In this document: positions 54,331 to 63,293 of the stretch, piece by piece | Numbering within the stretch: the stretch's first letter is position 1 | Layout of the letters: each line of letters begins with the position of its first letter | Source of the DNA: Niastella sp. | GTDB taxonomy: Bacteria > Bacteroidota > Bacteroidia > Chitinophagales > Chitinophagaceae | NCBI GenBank assembly: GCA_016710595.1 | Contig: JADJVM010000010.1 | Coordinates: 124,001 to 188,000 of the forward strand | DNA length: 64,000 bases | Reading direction: 5' to 3' | Made by a program: the position numbers and the translations under genes | The notes under the pieces: model-generated | The model's input: the letters and a program-made list of their open reading frames with translations, nothing else | What the model was told of the DNA's origin: nothing | Databases searched by the model: none

Positions 54331-54667
54331 TAATGAGTTCGATAATACAGGAAAAATTCATACTAATTTATCAGTGTCGCAGCTTGCATTGGGTGTGAAG
54401 TTATTGGTGGATGCAAAAGTGATCACCAATAAAAATTCAACAGAATTAATGAGTATGGTTGCCAAAACTTTCAAAACTGACAGGCAGGAAGTTATTTCGG
54501 AGGATAGCCTAAGGAATAAATCTTATAACTTCGATACATCCACAGTAGAAAAATTGAAGGATAAAATTATTACATTACTTAACATAGCAAGAGCCATTAA
54601 ATGCATACTATTCTTTCAGCAGGTTGGCCAGATCTTTTCCTTCCAGGAACTGGATCAATTCCTGTAG
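54320..54667 (+). CDS. RteC C-terminal domain, separate or frameshifted
   Basis: Start MQRNNEFDNTGKIHTNLSVS at 54320 overlaps the end of the first part by 11 bp. The 115-aa body contains the RteC end block HTNLSVSQLALGVKLLVDAK, FKTDRQEVISEDSLRNKSYN. In most RteC proteins this block follows the N-terminal part in one chain; here one or more indels near the junction put it in another frame. It ends just past a convergent gene (54608-54832, 60-bp tail overlap). Confidence 0.6.
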   Translation: MQRNNEFDNTGKIHTNLSVSQLALGVKLLVDAKVITNKNSTELMSMVAKTFKTDRQEVISEDSLRNKSYNFDTSTVEKLKDKIITLLNIARAIKCILFFQQVGQIFSFQELDQFL

Positions 54668-54832
54668 TAAATGGTAAGAGAAGCCATCAATCTTTAATAG
54701 TTGAGCGGCTGGTTTATCTATTATTTCTCCTATTTTATTAAAGCCAGATTGTTGAGAAACGGATTTGAAACCTTCTGAAAAGGGAAGATTTTTGATACTT
54801 TGATTTAATATTTCTTGTTCTTTTGTGGGCAT
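54608..54832 (-). CDS. Small protein with an RNA polymerase alpha C-terminal-like fold
   Basis: The start is placed at MPTKEQEILNQSIKNLPFSE (74 aa). The body FNKIGEIIDKPAAQLLKIDG FSYHLLQ resembles the helix-hairpin-helix domain of RNA polymerase alpha C-terminus. Such small HhH proteins occur in Bacteroidota elements with unclear roles. Its 3' end overlaps RteC. Region to the integrase (54833-55049) holds hairpins CCACGC-cgta-GCGTGG (54901-54916) but no gene. Confidence 0.6.
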   Translation of the reverse strand: MPTKEQEILNQSIKNLPFSEGFKSVSQQSGFNKIGEIIDKPAAQLLKIDGFSYHLLQELIQFLEGKDLANLLKE

Positions 54833-55049
54833 AAAAAAGACGTGGCACATACTACCGTCTCTGAGGCACCCGCTAAGGGCCTGGTCCACAATAGCTGTTA
54901 CCACGCCGTAGCGTGGCGACAGACTATCACTGAGTGGACTCGAAAAATTAGCGGGTTTTCAGAAACTCAAATAATAGCTAATCGCTAGCAATATTTTTTT
55001 CCGACCTAAGGCCGGATCATAAAGGTAGTTTAAAATGAAAAAATGAGGT

Positions 55050-56288
55050 TTACTTATTTGCAGCCTTCTTTAGTTTCGGCTTCGGATTGAATTTTTTGAA
55101 AAGGTTACTCATATCCTGGCTGATTTTTGCATCCAGGATTTTTGCATAGTGCTGAGTGGTTTGCAATTTTTTATGCCCCAGCATTTTGCTAACGGTTTCA
55201 ATGGGCACTCCATTGGTTAAGGTTACAGTAGTTGCAAAAGTGTGCCGGGCAACATGGAATGTAAGTTCTTTATTTATTTCGCAGAGGTCAGCAATCTCTT
55301 TTAGATAAGCATTCATTTTTTGATTACTGAGCACCGGTAATAACCTTCCTTTATTTACTGCAGCCGGATGATCTTTATACTTATTGATTATAGCCATAGC
55401 CGGAGGCAAAATGGGGATATGGGAAGCTGTATTGGTCTTTTGCCGGCTGGTGAAAATCCATTTTTCACGGTCCATCCCAATGGCAATCTGGTTAGGTGTT
55501 AAATTAACCACATCAATAAATGAAAGGCCGGTGTAACAACTAAAAACAAAAATATCCCTCACCAGAGCTATTCTTTCTACTTTCAGTTCTTTATTGGCCA
55601 GGATATCAAGTTCTGATTCAGAAAGGAAGTTTCTATCAACTACCTTGGTCGTGATCTTGTAATTGGTAAATGGATTCATTTTAAGCCACCCTTTTGCCAG
55701 GCAATCATTTACCACCTTCTTAGTATTCTTGATATACTTTGCTGTTGTATTATGTTCGATTGATTTTTCAGTTTTGAGGTAGAATTCGAAATCGGCCAGG
55801 AACTCATATTTAAGCTGACTGAGGTTGATATCAGATACTTTATACTTCAATTTCAGAAAATTCTCCAGGTGTGTTACTGTTGTAATGTACTTAGTAAGCG
55901 TTGGCTTTGCATAATCCTTGCCAATAAGCTTCTCAATATTGCTATTATGGGCCTTAAAAATCTCGATCAGGTACCTAGGTCGTTCTCCCTTGCCGGTGAA
56001 TGAATTTCTTAGCGCTTCTGCTGTGATAGGAACACCTATTTGTAGTAGTTCTTTGTGGCAGTCATAAAGCTTATTTTTTAATGTATCAACATATGCATTA
56101 AAGGATTTAGCCTCCTCTTTGGTACCCTTCATTTTGCCGCTTTCCCATTTATCCGGATCGATCTCAAGTGAGGTAGCTGTTTCACTTCGTTTACTGTCAA
56201 TTGTAATTCTGAGATAGAGTGTTACGGGGCCTTTTTCGTAGCCCTTTGGCTTCTTGGGATAGAAGATAAAATCAAAGGTTCGGGACAT
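55050..56288 (-). CDS. int: Tyrosine recombinase (integrase) of the island
   Basis: 412 aa, phage-integrase type. N-terminal arm-binding part (about 1-90), SAM-like part (YAKPTLTKYITTVTHLENFL; TKKVVNDCLAKGWLKMNPF) and catalytic domain. His345, Arg348 (HVARHTFATT), His372 (MLGHKKLQTT) and the nucleophile Tyr381 (QHYAKI) are present, but the first catalytic Arg is missing: the TGLR position reads TGLSF (about residue 254), as in IntDOT-type enzymes where a Ser stands there. Encoded next to the tRNA-Asp end of the island and reading away from it. Confidence 0.92.
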   Translation of the reverse strand: MSRTFDFIFYPKKPKGYEKGPVTLYLRITIDSKRSETATSLEIDPDKWESGKMKGTKEEAKSFNAYVDTLKNKLYDCHKELLQIGVPITAEALRNSFTGKGERPRYLIEIFKAHNSNIEKLIGKDYAKPTLTKYITTVTHLENFLKLKYKVSDINLSQLKYEFLADFEFYLKTEKSIEHNTTAKYIKNTKKVVNDCLAKGWLKMNPFTNYKITTKVVDRNFLSESELDILANKELKVERIALVRDIFVFSCYTGLSFIDVVNLTPNQIAIGMDREKWIFTSRQKTNTASHIPILPPAMAIINKYKDHPAAVNKGRLLPVLSNQKMNAYLKEIADLCEINKELTFHVARHTFATTVTLTNGVPIETVSKMLGHKKLQTTQHYAKILDAKISQDMSNLFKKFNPKPKLKKAANK

Positions 56289-56394
56289 AAGTGGTGAGTT
56301 TTAAATTGTATCCTAAATTTACAAAATAGTACAATACTATGCAAATTTAATTTGCTAATAAAACTCAATACTGCAAAGGATTTCAGCACAATCA

Positions 56395-56478
56395 GGTGAG
56401 TAATTTTAAGCTCATTTTTGACTCACCTAATCACTCACTTAAAAGCTGAATTTATTGAACATTTTGGTGATTACTCAC
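56395..56478. repeat. Right-end repeats, possible integrase arm sites
   Basis: GGTGAGTAA (about 56395), the TTTTGACTCACCT...ACTCACTT tract (56416-56440, 22 of 25 matching 3111-3135) and GGTGATTACTCACC (about 56466-56479) share ACTCAC in both orientations. They lie between integrase and attR. Probably arm-type sites; binding is inferred. Confidence 0.5.
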
Positions 56479-56483
56479 CAAAC

Positions 56484-56517
56484 AAAAAGCCCGCAAACTT
56501 AATGTTTGCGGGCTTTT
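56484..56517 (-). terminator. Terminator after tRNA-Asp
   Basis: GCCCGCAAAC/GTTTGCGGGC stem (56489-56498 and 56504-56513) with a 5-nt loop; T runs on both sides, so it may act in both directions. It is part of the island, as the original tRNA terminator seems to be at 3015-3040. Confidence 0.85.
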
Positions 56518-56538
56518 GCAAGGATTTGACATCCTCTT

Positions 56539-56556
56539 AGCGGACCGGACGGGACT
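56539..56556. repeat. Right attachment-site core (attR), 3' end of tRNA-Asp
   Basis: agcggaccggacgggact, identical to 3042-3059. The last 16 bases belong to the 3' part of tRNA-Asp, so the inserted element restores a whole tRNA. Confidence 0.75.
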
Positions 56557-56614
56557 CGAACCCGCGACCTCTGCCGTGACAGGGCAGCATTCTAACCAAC
56601 TGAACTACCGATCC
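56541..56614 (-). tRNA. tRNA-Asp (GTC)
   Basis: Cloverleaf with acceptor GGATCGG/CCGGTCC, D-arm GTTC AGTT GGTT, anticodon loop CTGTCAC with GTC, T-arm GCGGGTTCGAGTCCCG and discriminator G. No CCA is encoded. 74 nt. It lies at the right border of the island, with its 3' end facing the integrase. A promoter with -7 box TATCTTTG lies upstream at 56709-56716. Confidence 0.95.
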
Positions 56615-56708
56615 AAATATTTTTTTAAAGAACTTTTTGGGCTGCGTGCTTACCCTTTTTCTAATAACTTATCTCCTGAAAAACAATAAGATATTGTTTT
56701 TTGGACGG

Positions 56709-56741
56709 CAAAGATAGGTATTTTTGTATTTTACAAACAAA
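56709..56741 (-). promoter_or_regulatory. Promoter of tRNA-Asp: TTTG...TATCTTTG
   Basis: On the minus strand TATCTTTG (56709-56716) is a full TAnnTTTG box, and TTTG lies 21 nt further upstream (56738-56741), the usual -33 distance. It points at tRNA-Asp about 95 nt downstream. The divergent gene accA starts 82 bp beyond. Confidence 0.6.
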
Positions 56742-56822
56742 AGTTTTTAAAAAAAGTTACTTACCATACTTTTACAAATCACGTGCGAATATTTAATTAC
56801 ATGTAACCTGAATTTATATAAT

Positions 56823-57824
56823 ATGCCCCAATTACAGAATCGACAATTTCTTGATTTTGAGAAGCCAATTAAAGAATTATACGACCAAATTGAACAGCTA
56901 AAACAAACACAGGAAAAAAGCAAGACGGATATGAGTAGTGCCATATCTGCGCTTGAAGAAAAGGTTATAGAAGCTAAGCAGCATTTAACTGAAACTCTTA
57001 CCCCCTGGCAGCGGGTTCAATTGAGCCGCCATCCCGATAGGCCATATACTTTAAAATATATTGAAAAAATGACCACCGGTTTTATCGAACTGCATGGCGA
57101 CCGCTTTATAAAAGATGATCTTGCCATGGTAGGTGGTATGGCTCGCCTGGGTGATGAAACTGTTATGATCATTGGCCAGCAAAAAGGCCATAATACAAAA
57201 ACAAGGCAACTTCGAAATTTTGGTATGGCCAATCCTGAAGGATACCGCAAAGCATTGCGATTAATGAAATTGGCAGAAAAATTTAATAAGCCCATAATTA
57301 CCATGATTGATACGCCCGGTGCTTACCCGGGGCTTGAGGCTGAAGAAAGGGGTCAGGGTGAAGCAATAGCCCGGAATATTTATGAAATGATGAATCTTAA
57401 AGTGCCCGTTATTTGTGTGATAATTGGTGAAGGTGCCAGTGGGGGTGCGCTGGGAATAGGAGTGGGCGACAAAGTAGTGATGCTGGAAAATACATGGTAT
57501 AGTGTAATATCACCCGAAAGTTGCAGTAGTATATTATGGCGTACATGGGATAAAAAAGAAATTGCAGCGGAGCAACTTAGACTTACCGGGCGTGATATGC
57601 TAAAGTTTGGATTAGTAGATGATGTAATTCCTGAACCCATGGGAGGTGCTCATTGGGATTATGATGGTGCTGCCAATATTTTAAAGAATTACCTGATTCC
57701 AGCCATACAGGAGTTAAAAAAGAAAACAGCTCAGCAAAGAATTGATGAGCGAATTGAAAAGTTTAATAATATGGGTTTTTGGGATGTAACAGATCAAAAT
57801 CCTGTTTCGGAAAACCTCTCATAA
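56823..57824 (+). CDS. accA: Acetyl-CoA carboxylase carboxyltransferase subunit alpha
   Basis: 333 aa. Carboxyltransferase domain with [20 protein letters not shown] and [15 protein letters not shown], the conserved CoA/biotin site blocks, and an N-terminal coiled coil ([20 protein letters not shown]). Together with AccD transfers the carboxyl group from biotin to acetyl-CoA to make malonyl-CoA. Core gene, right backbone. Confidence 0.97.
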   Translation: MPQLQNRQFLDFEKPIKELYDQIEQLKQTQEKSKTDMSSAISALEEKVIEAKQHLTETLTPWQRVQLSRHPDRPYTLKYIEKMTTGFIELHGDRFIKDDLAMVGGMARLGDETVMIIGQQKGHNTKTRQLRNFGMANPEGYRKALRLMKLAEKFNKPIITMIDTPGAYPGLEAEERGQGEAIARNIYEMMNLKVPVICVIIGEGASGGALGIGVGDKVVMLENTWYSVISPESCSSILWRTWDKKEIAAEQLRLTGRDMLKFGLVDDVIPEPMGGAHWDYDGAANILKNYLIPAIQELKKKTAQQRIDERIEKFNNMGFWDVTDQNPVSENLS

Positions 57825-57836
57825 TAAATCTTCGCT

Positions 57837-58802
57837 ATGTTTAGAATTGCGGTATTTGGTGTAGGCCATCTTGGTAAATTCCATTTGAATAACTGGAAAG
57901 AAATAGAAGATGTAAAAATTGTTGGTTTTTATGACCCCGATGAAAATAATGCGAAACAGGTAAATGAAAAGTATGGGATTCCTCATTTTAATAACCCCGA
58001 GGAACTGTTAGATGAATGTGATGCCGTTGATATTGTAGCTCCTACAATAAAGCATTTTGAGTTATGCTCATTGGCACTTCGTAAAGGCAAACATGTATTT
58101 GTAGAAAAACCTTTGGCCAATACCATGGATGAAGCACGTGCCTTAGTTAAACTGGCAAAAGAATCAAATGTAAAATTCCAGGTGGGCCATGTAGAAAGAT
58201 TTAACCCTGCTTTTATGGCATTGAATGGAAATATCCTGCAACCGATGTTTATCGAAGTGCATCGTTTGGCTCAATTTAACCCACGGGGCACCGATGTAAG
58301 TGTGATTCTAGATTTGATGATTCATGATATTGATATCATATTGAGCCTCGTAAAAAGCAATGTAAGTCATATTTCGGCAAATGGGGTAGCAGTGATGAGC
58401 AATACACCGGATATTGCCAATGTGAGAATTGAATTCGATAATGGTTGTGTTGCCAATCTTACCAGTAGCCGTATCTCGATGAAGAAGATGAGGAAAATGC
58501 GTTTATTTCAAAAAGATGCTTATATCAGCATTGATTTCTTAAACAAAAAAACGGAGATCATCAGGCTGGATGCACCAGGTGATAAAAATGTTTTTACTTT
58601 TGATATTGATACCAACAATGGTAAAAAAACAATTGCTATAGCCCACCCCGATGTACAAGACAGCAATGCTATTAAAATGGAATTAGAGGCTTTTAAAAAT
58701 TCAATTATTAATAACCAGGTTACCCCCGTTACTGTATTTGATGGTTTTAGTGCGATGGAAGTAGCACACCAGATCCTCAATAAGATAAATAGTAATCAAT
58801 AA
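57837..58802 (+). CDS. Gfo/Idh/MocA family oxidoreductase
   Basis: 321 aa. Rossmann NAD(P)-binding start FGVGHLGKFHLNNW, the EKPLA motif in HVFVEKPLANTMDEA and the C-terminal domain with DLMIHDIDIILSL. Oxidises or reduces a sugar or inositol-like substrate. 12 bp after accA and 20 bp before the sugar transferase, so perhaps in polysaccharide nucleotide-sugar metabolism. Confidence 0.92.
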   Translation: MFRIAVFGVGHLGKFHLNNWKEIEDVKIVGFYDPDENNAKQVNEKYGIPHFNNPEELLDECDAVDIVAPTIKHFELCSLALRKGKHVFVEKPLANTMDEARALVKLAKESNVKFQVGHVERFNPAFMALNGNILQPMFIEVHRLAQFNPRGTDVSVILDLMIHDIDIILSLVKSNVSHISANGVAVMSNTPDIANVRIEFDNGCVANLTSSRISMKKMRKMRLFQKDAYISIDFLNKKTEIIRLDAPGDKNVFTFDIDTNNGKKTIAIAHPDVQDSNAIKMELEAFKNSIINNQVTPVTVFDGFSAMEVAHQILNKINSNQ

Positions 58803-58822
58803 TATTTTTTGTATTTAGTTTC

Positions 58823-60223
58823 ATGAAAAAGCAACCCAGGTTAAATACAACTGTTTATCTTTTTGCAGACCTTATGGTTTGCCTGGCCAGTTGGTTGATT
58901 TTTTATTATTTACGTACCCGCATCTATGGCTATACATTTTATTTACCGCAAGGATTCTATTGGGGTTTATTGTTATACACCGCAGGTTGGGTAAGTTTAG
59001 ATCTTGTGGCCGGAAGTTACAATTCGCTTTATTTTAAAAGCCGGCTGGGAGAAGTTTTAAAAACAGTTTTAATTGGAATTATTGGTTGTTTAATATTACT
59101 CTTCTTTTTTATTTTAAAAAATCCACAATCCGATAATTACCGGTATTATGTAGAGTTTTTTATTTTACTTATTCCATTTATTGTATTGAAGTTATTTGTA
59201 AGGATGCTAATCCTGAATTATACCAAGAAGCAAATGCTTCAAAAAAAAGTATTCTTCAATGTCCTTCTCATTGGGTCGGGTATGGCAGCAAAAAGGTTGT
59301 ATGATTCTTTTTTAAAGAGTGAAGAACATACCGGTTATATCATTACGTCATTTTTAAATGTAAACGGTTCCTTACATAATAATGTGCTTTCTTCATTGCA
59401 TTATTATGAGGGCATGGAACAGTTGGAACGGGTGATTAAAACGGAAAAAATTGAAGAGGTCGTAATTGCAGTTGAAAAGAATGAACGGGTATTAATCAGT
59501 GAAATATTAAACCAGCTTAGTGATAAAAATGTAAATATCAAAATATCCCCTGATACAGCCGATATTCTTTCCGGCGCCATACAAACGAGTAATGTGCTTG
59601 GGGTTCCTCTTATTGATATCCATAGTGGCCAGCTTCCTGACTGGCAAAAAAATGTAAAACGGCTCATTGATTTTGTAGCAGCATTTGTGGGAATCATTCT
59701 ATTAAGCCCTTTAATGTTTTATACCATCATACGGGTAAAACTATCTTCACCAGGGAGCGTGTTTTATAACCAGGAAAGGGTAGGGTATAAAGGAAAGCGT
59801 TTTATGATGCATAAATTTAGGTCTATGTATATGAATGCAGAGCCAGACGGGCCTCAGCTAAGCAGCGATGACGATCCCCGTATTACAGCCTGGGGAAGAG
59901 TTATGCGTAAATGGCGCCTTGATGAACTACCCCAGCTTTGGAATATCCTAAAGGGGCAAATGAGCCTGGTAGGGCCAAGGCCCGAAAGAAAATTTTATGT
60001 GGACCAATTGATTTCTATTTCACCTGAGTACAAACATTTATTCAAAGTAAAACCTGGGCTAACGAGTTGGGGGATGGTGAAGTTTGGTTATGCATCAAAC
60101 ATTGATGAAATGATTCAAAGAATGCCGTTTGATTTGTTGTATGTAGAAAATGTATCCCTTGCACTTGATTTTAAGATTATGTTACATACCATTACCATCA
60201 TACTTTCAGGAAAAGGAAAATGA
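58823..60223 (+). CDS. Undecaprenyl-phosphate sugar transferase (WcaJ-like)
   Basis: 466 aa. Four N-terminal membrane helices, a CoA-binding-like middle domain, and a C-terminal bacterial sugar transferase domain: KRLIDFVAAFVGIILLSPLM, KFRSMYMNAEPDGPQLSSDD, RKWRLDELPQLWNILKGQMS, LVGPRPERKFYVD. First step of exopolysaccharide synthesis, adding a sugar phosphate to the lipid carrier. Operon with Gfo/Idh. Confidence 0.93.
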   Translation: MKKQPRLNTTVYLFADLMVCLASWLIFYYLRTRIYGYTFYLPQGFYWGLLLYTAGWVSLDLVAGSYNSLYFKSRLGEVLKTVLIGIIGCLILLFFFILKNPQSDNYRYYVEFFILLIPFIVLKLFVRMLILNYTKKQMLQKKVFFNVLLIGSGMAAKRLYDSFLKSEEHTGYIITSFLNVNGSLHNNVLSSLHYYEGMEQLERVIKTEKIEEVVIAVEKNERVLISEILNQLSDKNVNIKISPDTADILSGAIQTSNVLGVPLIDIHSGQLPDWQKNVKRLIDFVAAFVGIILLSPLMFYTIIRVKLSSPGSVFYNQERVGYKGKRFMMHKFRSMYMNAEPDGPQLSSDDDPRITAWGRVMRKWRLDELPQLWNILKGQMSLVGPRPERKFYVDQLISISPEYKHLFKVKPGLTSWGMVKFGYASNIDEMIQRMPFDLLYVENVSLALDFKIMLHTITIILSGKGK

Positions 60224-60249
60224 TCTTTTTGATATAAGTTTTTCCTTAA

Positions 60250-63198
60250 TTATTCAATTATTATTTCATCTGTAAAGATATGCGTATTTCCACCGGCGCC
60301 TTCATGCCAGGAGGGGAGTGTACCATATTGTAACGCTTCAATGCGTACAAATCTTGCTGGTTGCCTGCTAAAGACCGCTTGTACTGTAATTATTTTCGGA
60401 TCTAATTCTTCAATGGGAATGAAATGTTCTCCTGTATAAATAGGTTTAAATTTTTTCCCATCTTCAGAAATTGAAATGATTACCTTTTTAGGAGCAACAA
60501 TCCACGCTTTTGTATCTTGTAAAAATCGAATTGAAACATGATCAATTTCTGTATTTTTTTTAAGGTCTATAACTGCATCCAGACCCTTATGCTGGTAACC
60601 CTGCCAGTTTCCCCGCCTCCAATCTGTTGTTCCTTCTATACCATCTATTAATGCATTTACCCCACCACCATCATATTGTTTACTGTATTTAGTACGTAAG
60701 TTCACTTCCCAGTTATGTGGTAATTTTTTATAGGCACCTGTTTGTATTTTACTTTCTTTGGCATTTTTATCAACGGCTACTACTTTTATTGTAGTATTCT
60801 TTTCAATTTCAAAAGGAGCTGTATATATTTTACTTTTAATGGTAGGTGCACTGCTATCGGTCGTATAATATAAATTAGTTCCCGGTTGCCTGTTTATCAT
60901 TTCAATTTTTCTTTTATCAGAAAAAGAAGTACGGCCGCCATGTAATATTGGGTTTATTACAATTTCATTTCCTTCCTTATTATTTCCCGCTTCTGTAAGA
61001 TAAGGGTGAGCTGAGAAGAAGTTCATGGGTTTGTTTCCCATATTAAAAATAAGGTTACCACCGTTCATGATATTGGCGTGAGGTATATAACTATTATAGT
61101 CAAAGAAATTTTTTCCATTGGCAAGGGGTAGTGTGGCAGATTGCACATAATAGTTTTCATTACTTAAATTATTTGCCTGGATCGTAAAATGATTTCCATT
61201 TTCTAAACGGATGGATATTTTGTTAAAAGATGGAGTACCCGGTACATAAACAGGTGCGCCCGGAGTAAGTGAATAAAATCCCATTGCAGTTAGTACGTAC
61301 CATGCACTCATTTGGCCACAATCTTCATTACCAATTAATCCATCAGGACTGTTTTTATAAAAATCATTCATTACCCGATGTAATAAATTTTCTGTTTTGT
61401 GGCTATTGGATGTATAGTTATATAAATAAATGATATGGTGGCTGGGTTCATTGCCATGTGCATATTGGCCAATTAATCCTGTAATATCACTTTGATCACG
61501 CCCCGTAGTTTGAGACGAGGCACTAAATAATCCATCTAAATGCTGTTCTAGTTTTTTGGGCCCGCCCATCAAATTTAAATAGCCTTTAATATCCTGTGGA
61601 AAATAAAAAGAGTATTGCCAACTGTTGGCTTCTGTAAAATTATTATTTACTTCACGTGGGTCAAAAGGCTCTATCCAGTCGCTATTTGAAATGGGACGCA
61701 TGAAACCCGAGGTTTGATCTAAAATATTTTTGTAATACTGGGCTCTTTGTATATACTCATTGTAGTCTTCTTTTTTATTAATGGCTTTTGCAAATTGAGC
61801 AATGCACCAATCATCATACGCATATTCTAATGTTTTGCTTACACTCTCATGTTCATCATCTGCAGAAACATATCCATTTTTAATATAGGATGGTAAACCT
61901 AAATGATTCCAGGTGGCACTTTTCTTCATGGCTTGCAATGCAAGTTGGGTATCAAAATTTCGGATACCTTTCATATAAGCATCTGTAATTACTGAAACAC
62001 TGTGGTAGCCAATCATGCAATCGGTTTCATTTCCCAACAGTTCCCATACAGGCAAGCGCCCCCCTTGCTGGTACATGGCCAAAAATGTTTTGATATAATC
62101 CAGCGATCGTTTTTGATCAATAATTGTGTAAAGCGGATGGGCAGCACGGTATGTATCCCAAAGAGAAAAGACAGAATAATAATCAAAACCATCAGCAGTA
62201 TGAATTTTATTATCCATACCCCGGTATTGATGATCTACATCCATATTAATGGTGGGTACAATCGCAGTATGATACAGCGAAGTATAAAAAATTGTTTTCT
62301 TTTCTTCATCCGTTCCCTGCACATCTATCCTGGCTAATTCTTTATTCCAGATGGTAGTAGCTAAAGATTTAGTTGCCATAAAATCCCATCCTGGTAATTC
62401 TGTTTCCAGGTTTTTCTTTGCACCTGTTACGCTTACAGGAGAAAGCGCCACTTTTGATTCAATTGTTTTTGTATCGCCGGTTTCAAAATAGAAATAAGCT
62501 TTTATGTTTTTACCTGATATTGTTTCTCCAATAGATACCTGTGTGGGTTGATCGTTTTGCCAAACCCCAAATTTTAAAATGGGGTTTGAAAATTTAATTA
62601 CAAAGAAAGTTTGCTGGTCTTGTGCCCAGGATTTACTTCTTCTAAAACCACTAAGCGTAACACTGTCTTCTAAAGTGAGTGAGGATTCTAATACTTCATC
62701 CCGATGTTTTAAATCGAGCAGGATATAATTTTCATTTGCCTGGCTGAAAATGTATTGATGGTAACCTACACGGGGTGTAACGGTAAGGTTAGCCCTGATA
62801 TCATGTTTATCCAATTTTACAGCATAAAAACCGGGTTGCGCAACTTCATTGTTATGGCTAAAAGAAGATCCATATTCTTTATTATTGGGTGAGGCAGTGC
62901 CGCTCCCCGGCATCAATAAAATATCACAAAGGTCTGGCACGCCCGTTCCGCTTAAATGAGTATGCGTAAAACCATAAATAAAATGATCATCATAATGGTA
63001 GCCGCCACAGCCATCCCAACCTTCCAGCCTGGTATCGGGGCTAAGCTGTACCATTCCATGTGGCATTACGGCGCCCGGGTATGTATGGCCATGGCCGCCT
63101 GTACCAATAAAGGGATTTACATATTTTACATAGTTCTGCTGGGAATATGCAAAACCAAATGTGGTGATCGCAAATGCGGTAAATACAATTTTTTTCAT
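60250..63198 (-). CDS. GH92 family alpha-mannosidase-like glycosidase, secreted
   Basis: 982 aa, signal peptide MKKIVFTAFAITTFGFAYSQ. GH92 start NPFIGTGGHGHTYPGAVMPH, catalytic-domain blocks WDTYRAAHPLYTIIDQKRSL, GNETDCMIGYHSV and NEDCGQMSAWYVLTAMGFYS. C-terminus has a CHB_HEX_C-like part (YTAPFEIEKNTTIKVVAVDK) and a discoidin-like (F5/8 C) domain. Calcium-dependent exo-alpha-mannosidase activity is expected, on N-glycan or yeast mannan. Convergent with the sugar transferase; not in a visible PUL. Confidence 0.92.
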   Translation of the reverse strand: MKKIVFTAFAITTFGFAYSQQNYVKYVNPFIGTGGHGHTYPGAVMPHGMVQLSPDTRLEGWDGCGGYHYDDHFIYGFTHTHLSGTGVPDLCDILLMPGSGTASPNNKEYGSSFSHNNEVAQPGFYAVKLDKHDIRANLTVTPRVGYHQYIFSQANENYILLDLKHRDEVLESSLTLEDSVTLSGFRRSKSWAQDQQTFFVIKFSNPILKFGVWQNDQPTQVSIGETISGKNIKAYFYFETGDTKTIESKVALSPVSVTGAKKNLETELPGWDFMATKSLATTIWNKELARIDVQGTDEEKKTIFYTSLYHTAIVPTINMDVDHQYRGMDNKIHTADGFDYYSVFSLWDTYRAAHPLYTIIDQKRSLDYIKTFLAMYQQGGRLPVWELLGNETDCMIGYHSVSVITDAYMKGIRNFDTQLALQAMKKSATWNHLGLPSYIKNGYVSADDEHESVSKTLEYAYDDWCIAQFAKAINKKEDYNEYIQRAQYYKNILDQTSGFMRPISNSDWIEPFDPREVNNNFTEANSWQYSFYFPQDIKGYLNLMGGPKKLEQHLDGLFSASSQTTGRDQSDITGLIGQYAHGNEPSHHIIYLYNYTSNSHKTENLLHRVMNDFYKNSPDGLIGNEDCGQMSAWYVLTAMGFYSLTPGAPVYVPGTPSFNKISIRLENGNHFTIQANNLSNENYYVQSATLPLANGKNFFDYNSYIPHANIMNGGNLIFNMGNKPMNFFSAHPYLTEAGNNKEGNEIVINPILHGGRTSFSDKRKIEMINRQPGTNLYYTTDSSAPTIKSKIYTAPFEIEKNTTIKVVAVDKNAKESKIQTGAYKKLPHNWEVNLRTKYSKQYDGGGVNALIDGIEGTTDWRRGNWQGYQHKGLDAVIDLKKNTEIDHVSIRFLQDTKAWIVAPKKVIISISEDGKKFKPIYTGEHFIPIEELDPKIITVQAVFSRQPARFVRIEALQYGTLPSWHEGAGGNTHIFTDEIIIE

Positions 63199-63252
63199 TT
63201 TCTATATTGTATTGCTAAGTTAACATTTATTGATCCGGGGTAAAGTAATGAG

Positions 63253-63279
63253 TAAAAAAAAAGCACCATTTAAGTGCTT
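63253..63279 (-). terminator. Terminator after ssb
   Basis: AAGCAC/GTGCTT stem (63261-63266 and 63274-63279) with a T run of about nine on the minus strand, 15 bp after the ssb stop. Confidence 0.8.
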
Positions 63280-63293
63280 TATTAATTTATTCT

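Noticed and set aside
54928..54945. Third copy of the CACTGAGT repeat
   Set aside because: Only eight bases match and the surrounding blocks do not, so it is probably chance.
3042..56556. Conjugative element or prophage
   Set aside because: No relaxase, coupling protein, Tra genes, or clear capsid, portal, terminase or tail genes are seen; only integrase-type and regulatory genes. It is called a genomic island only.
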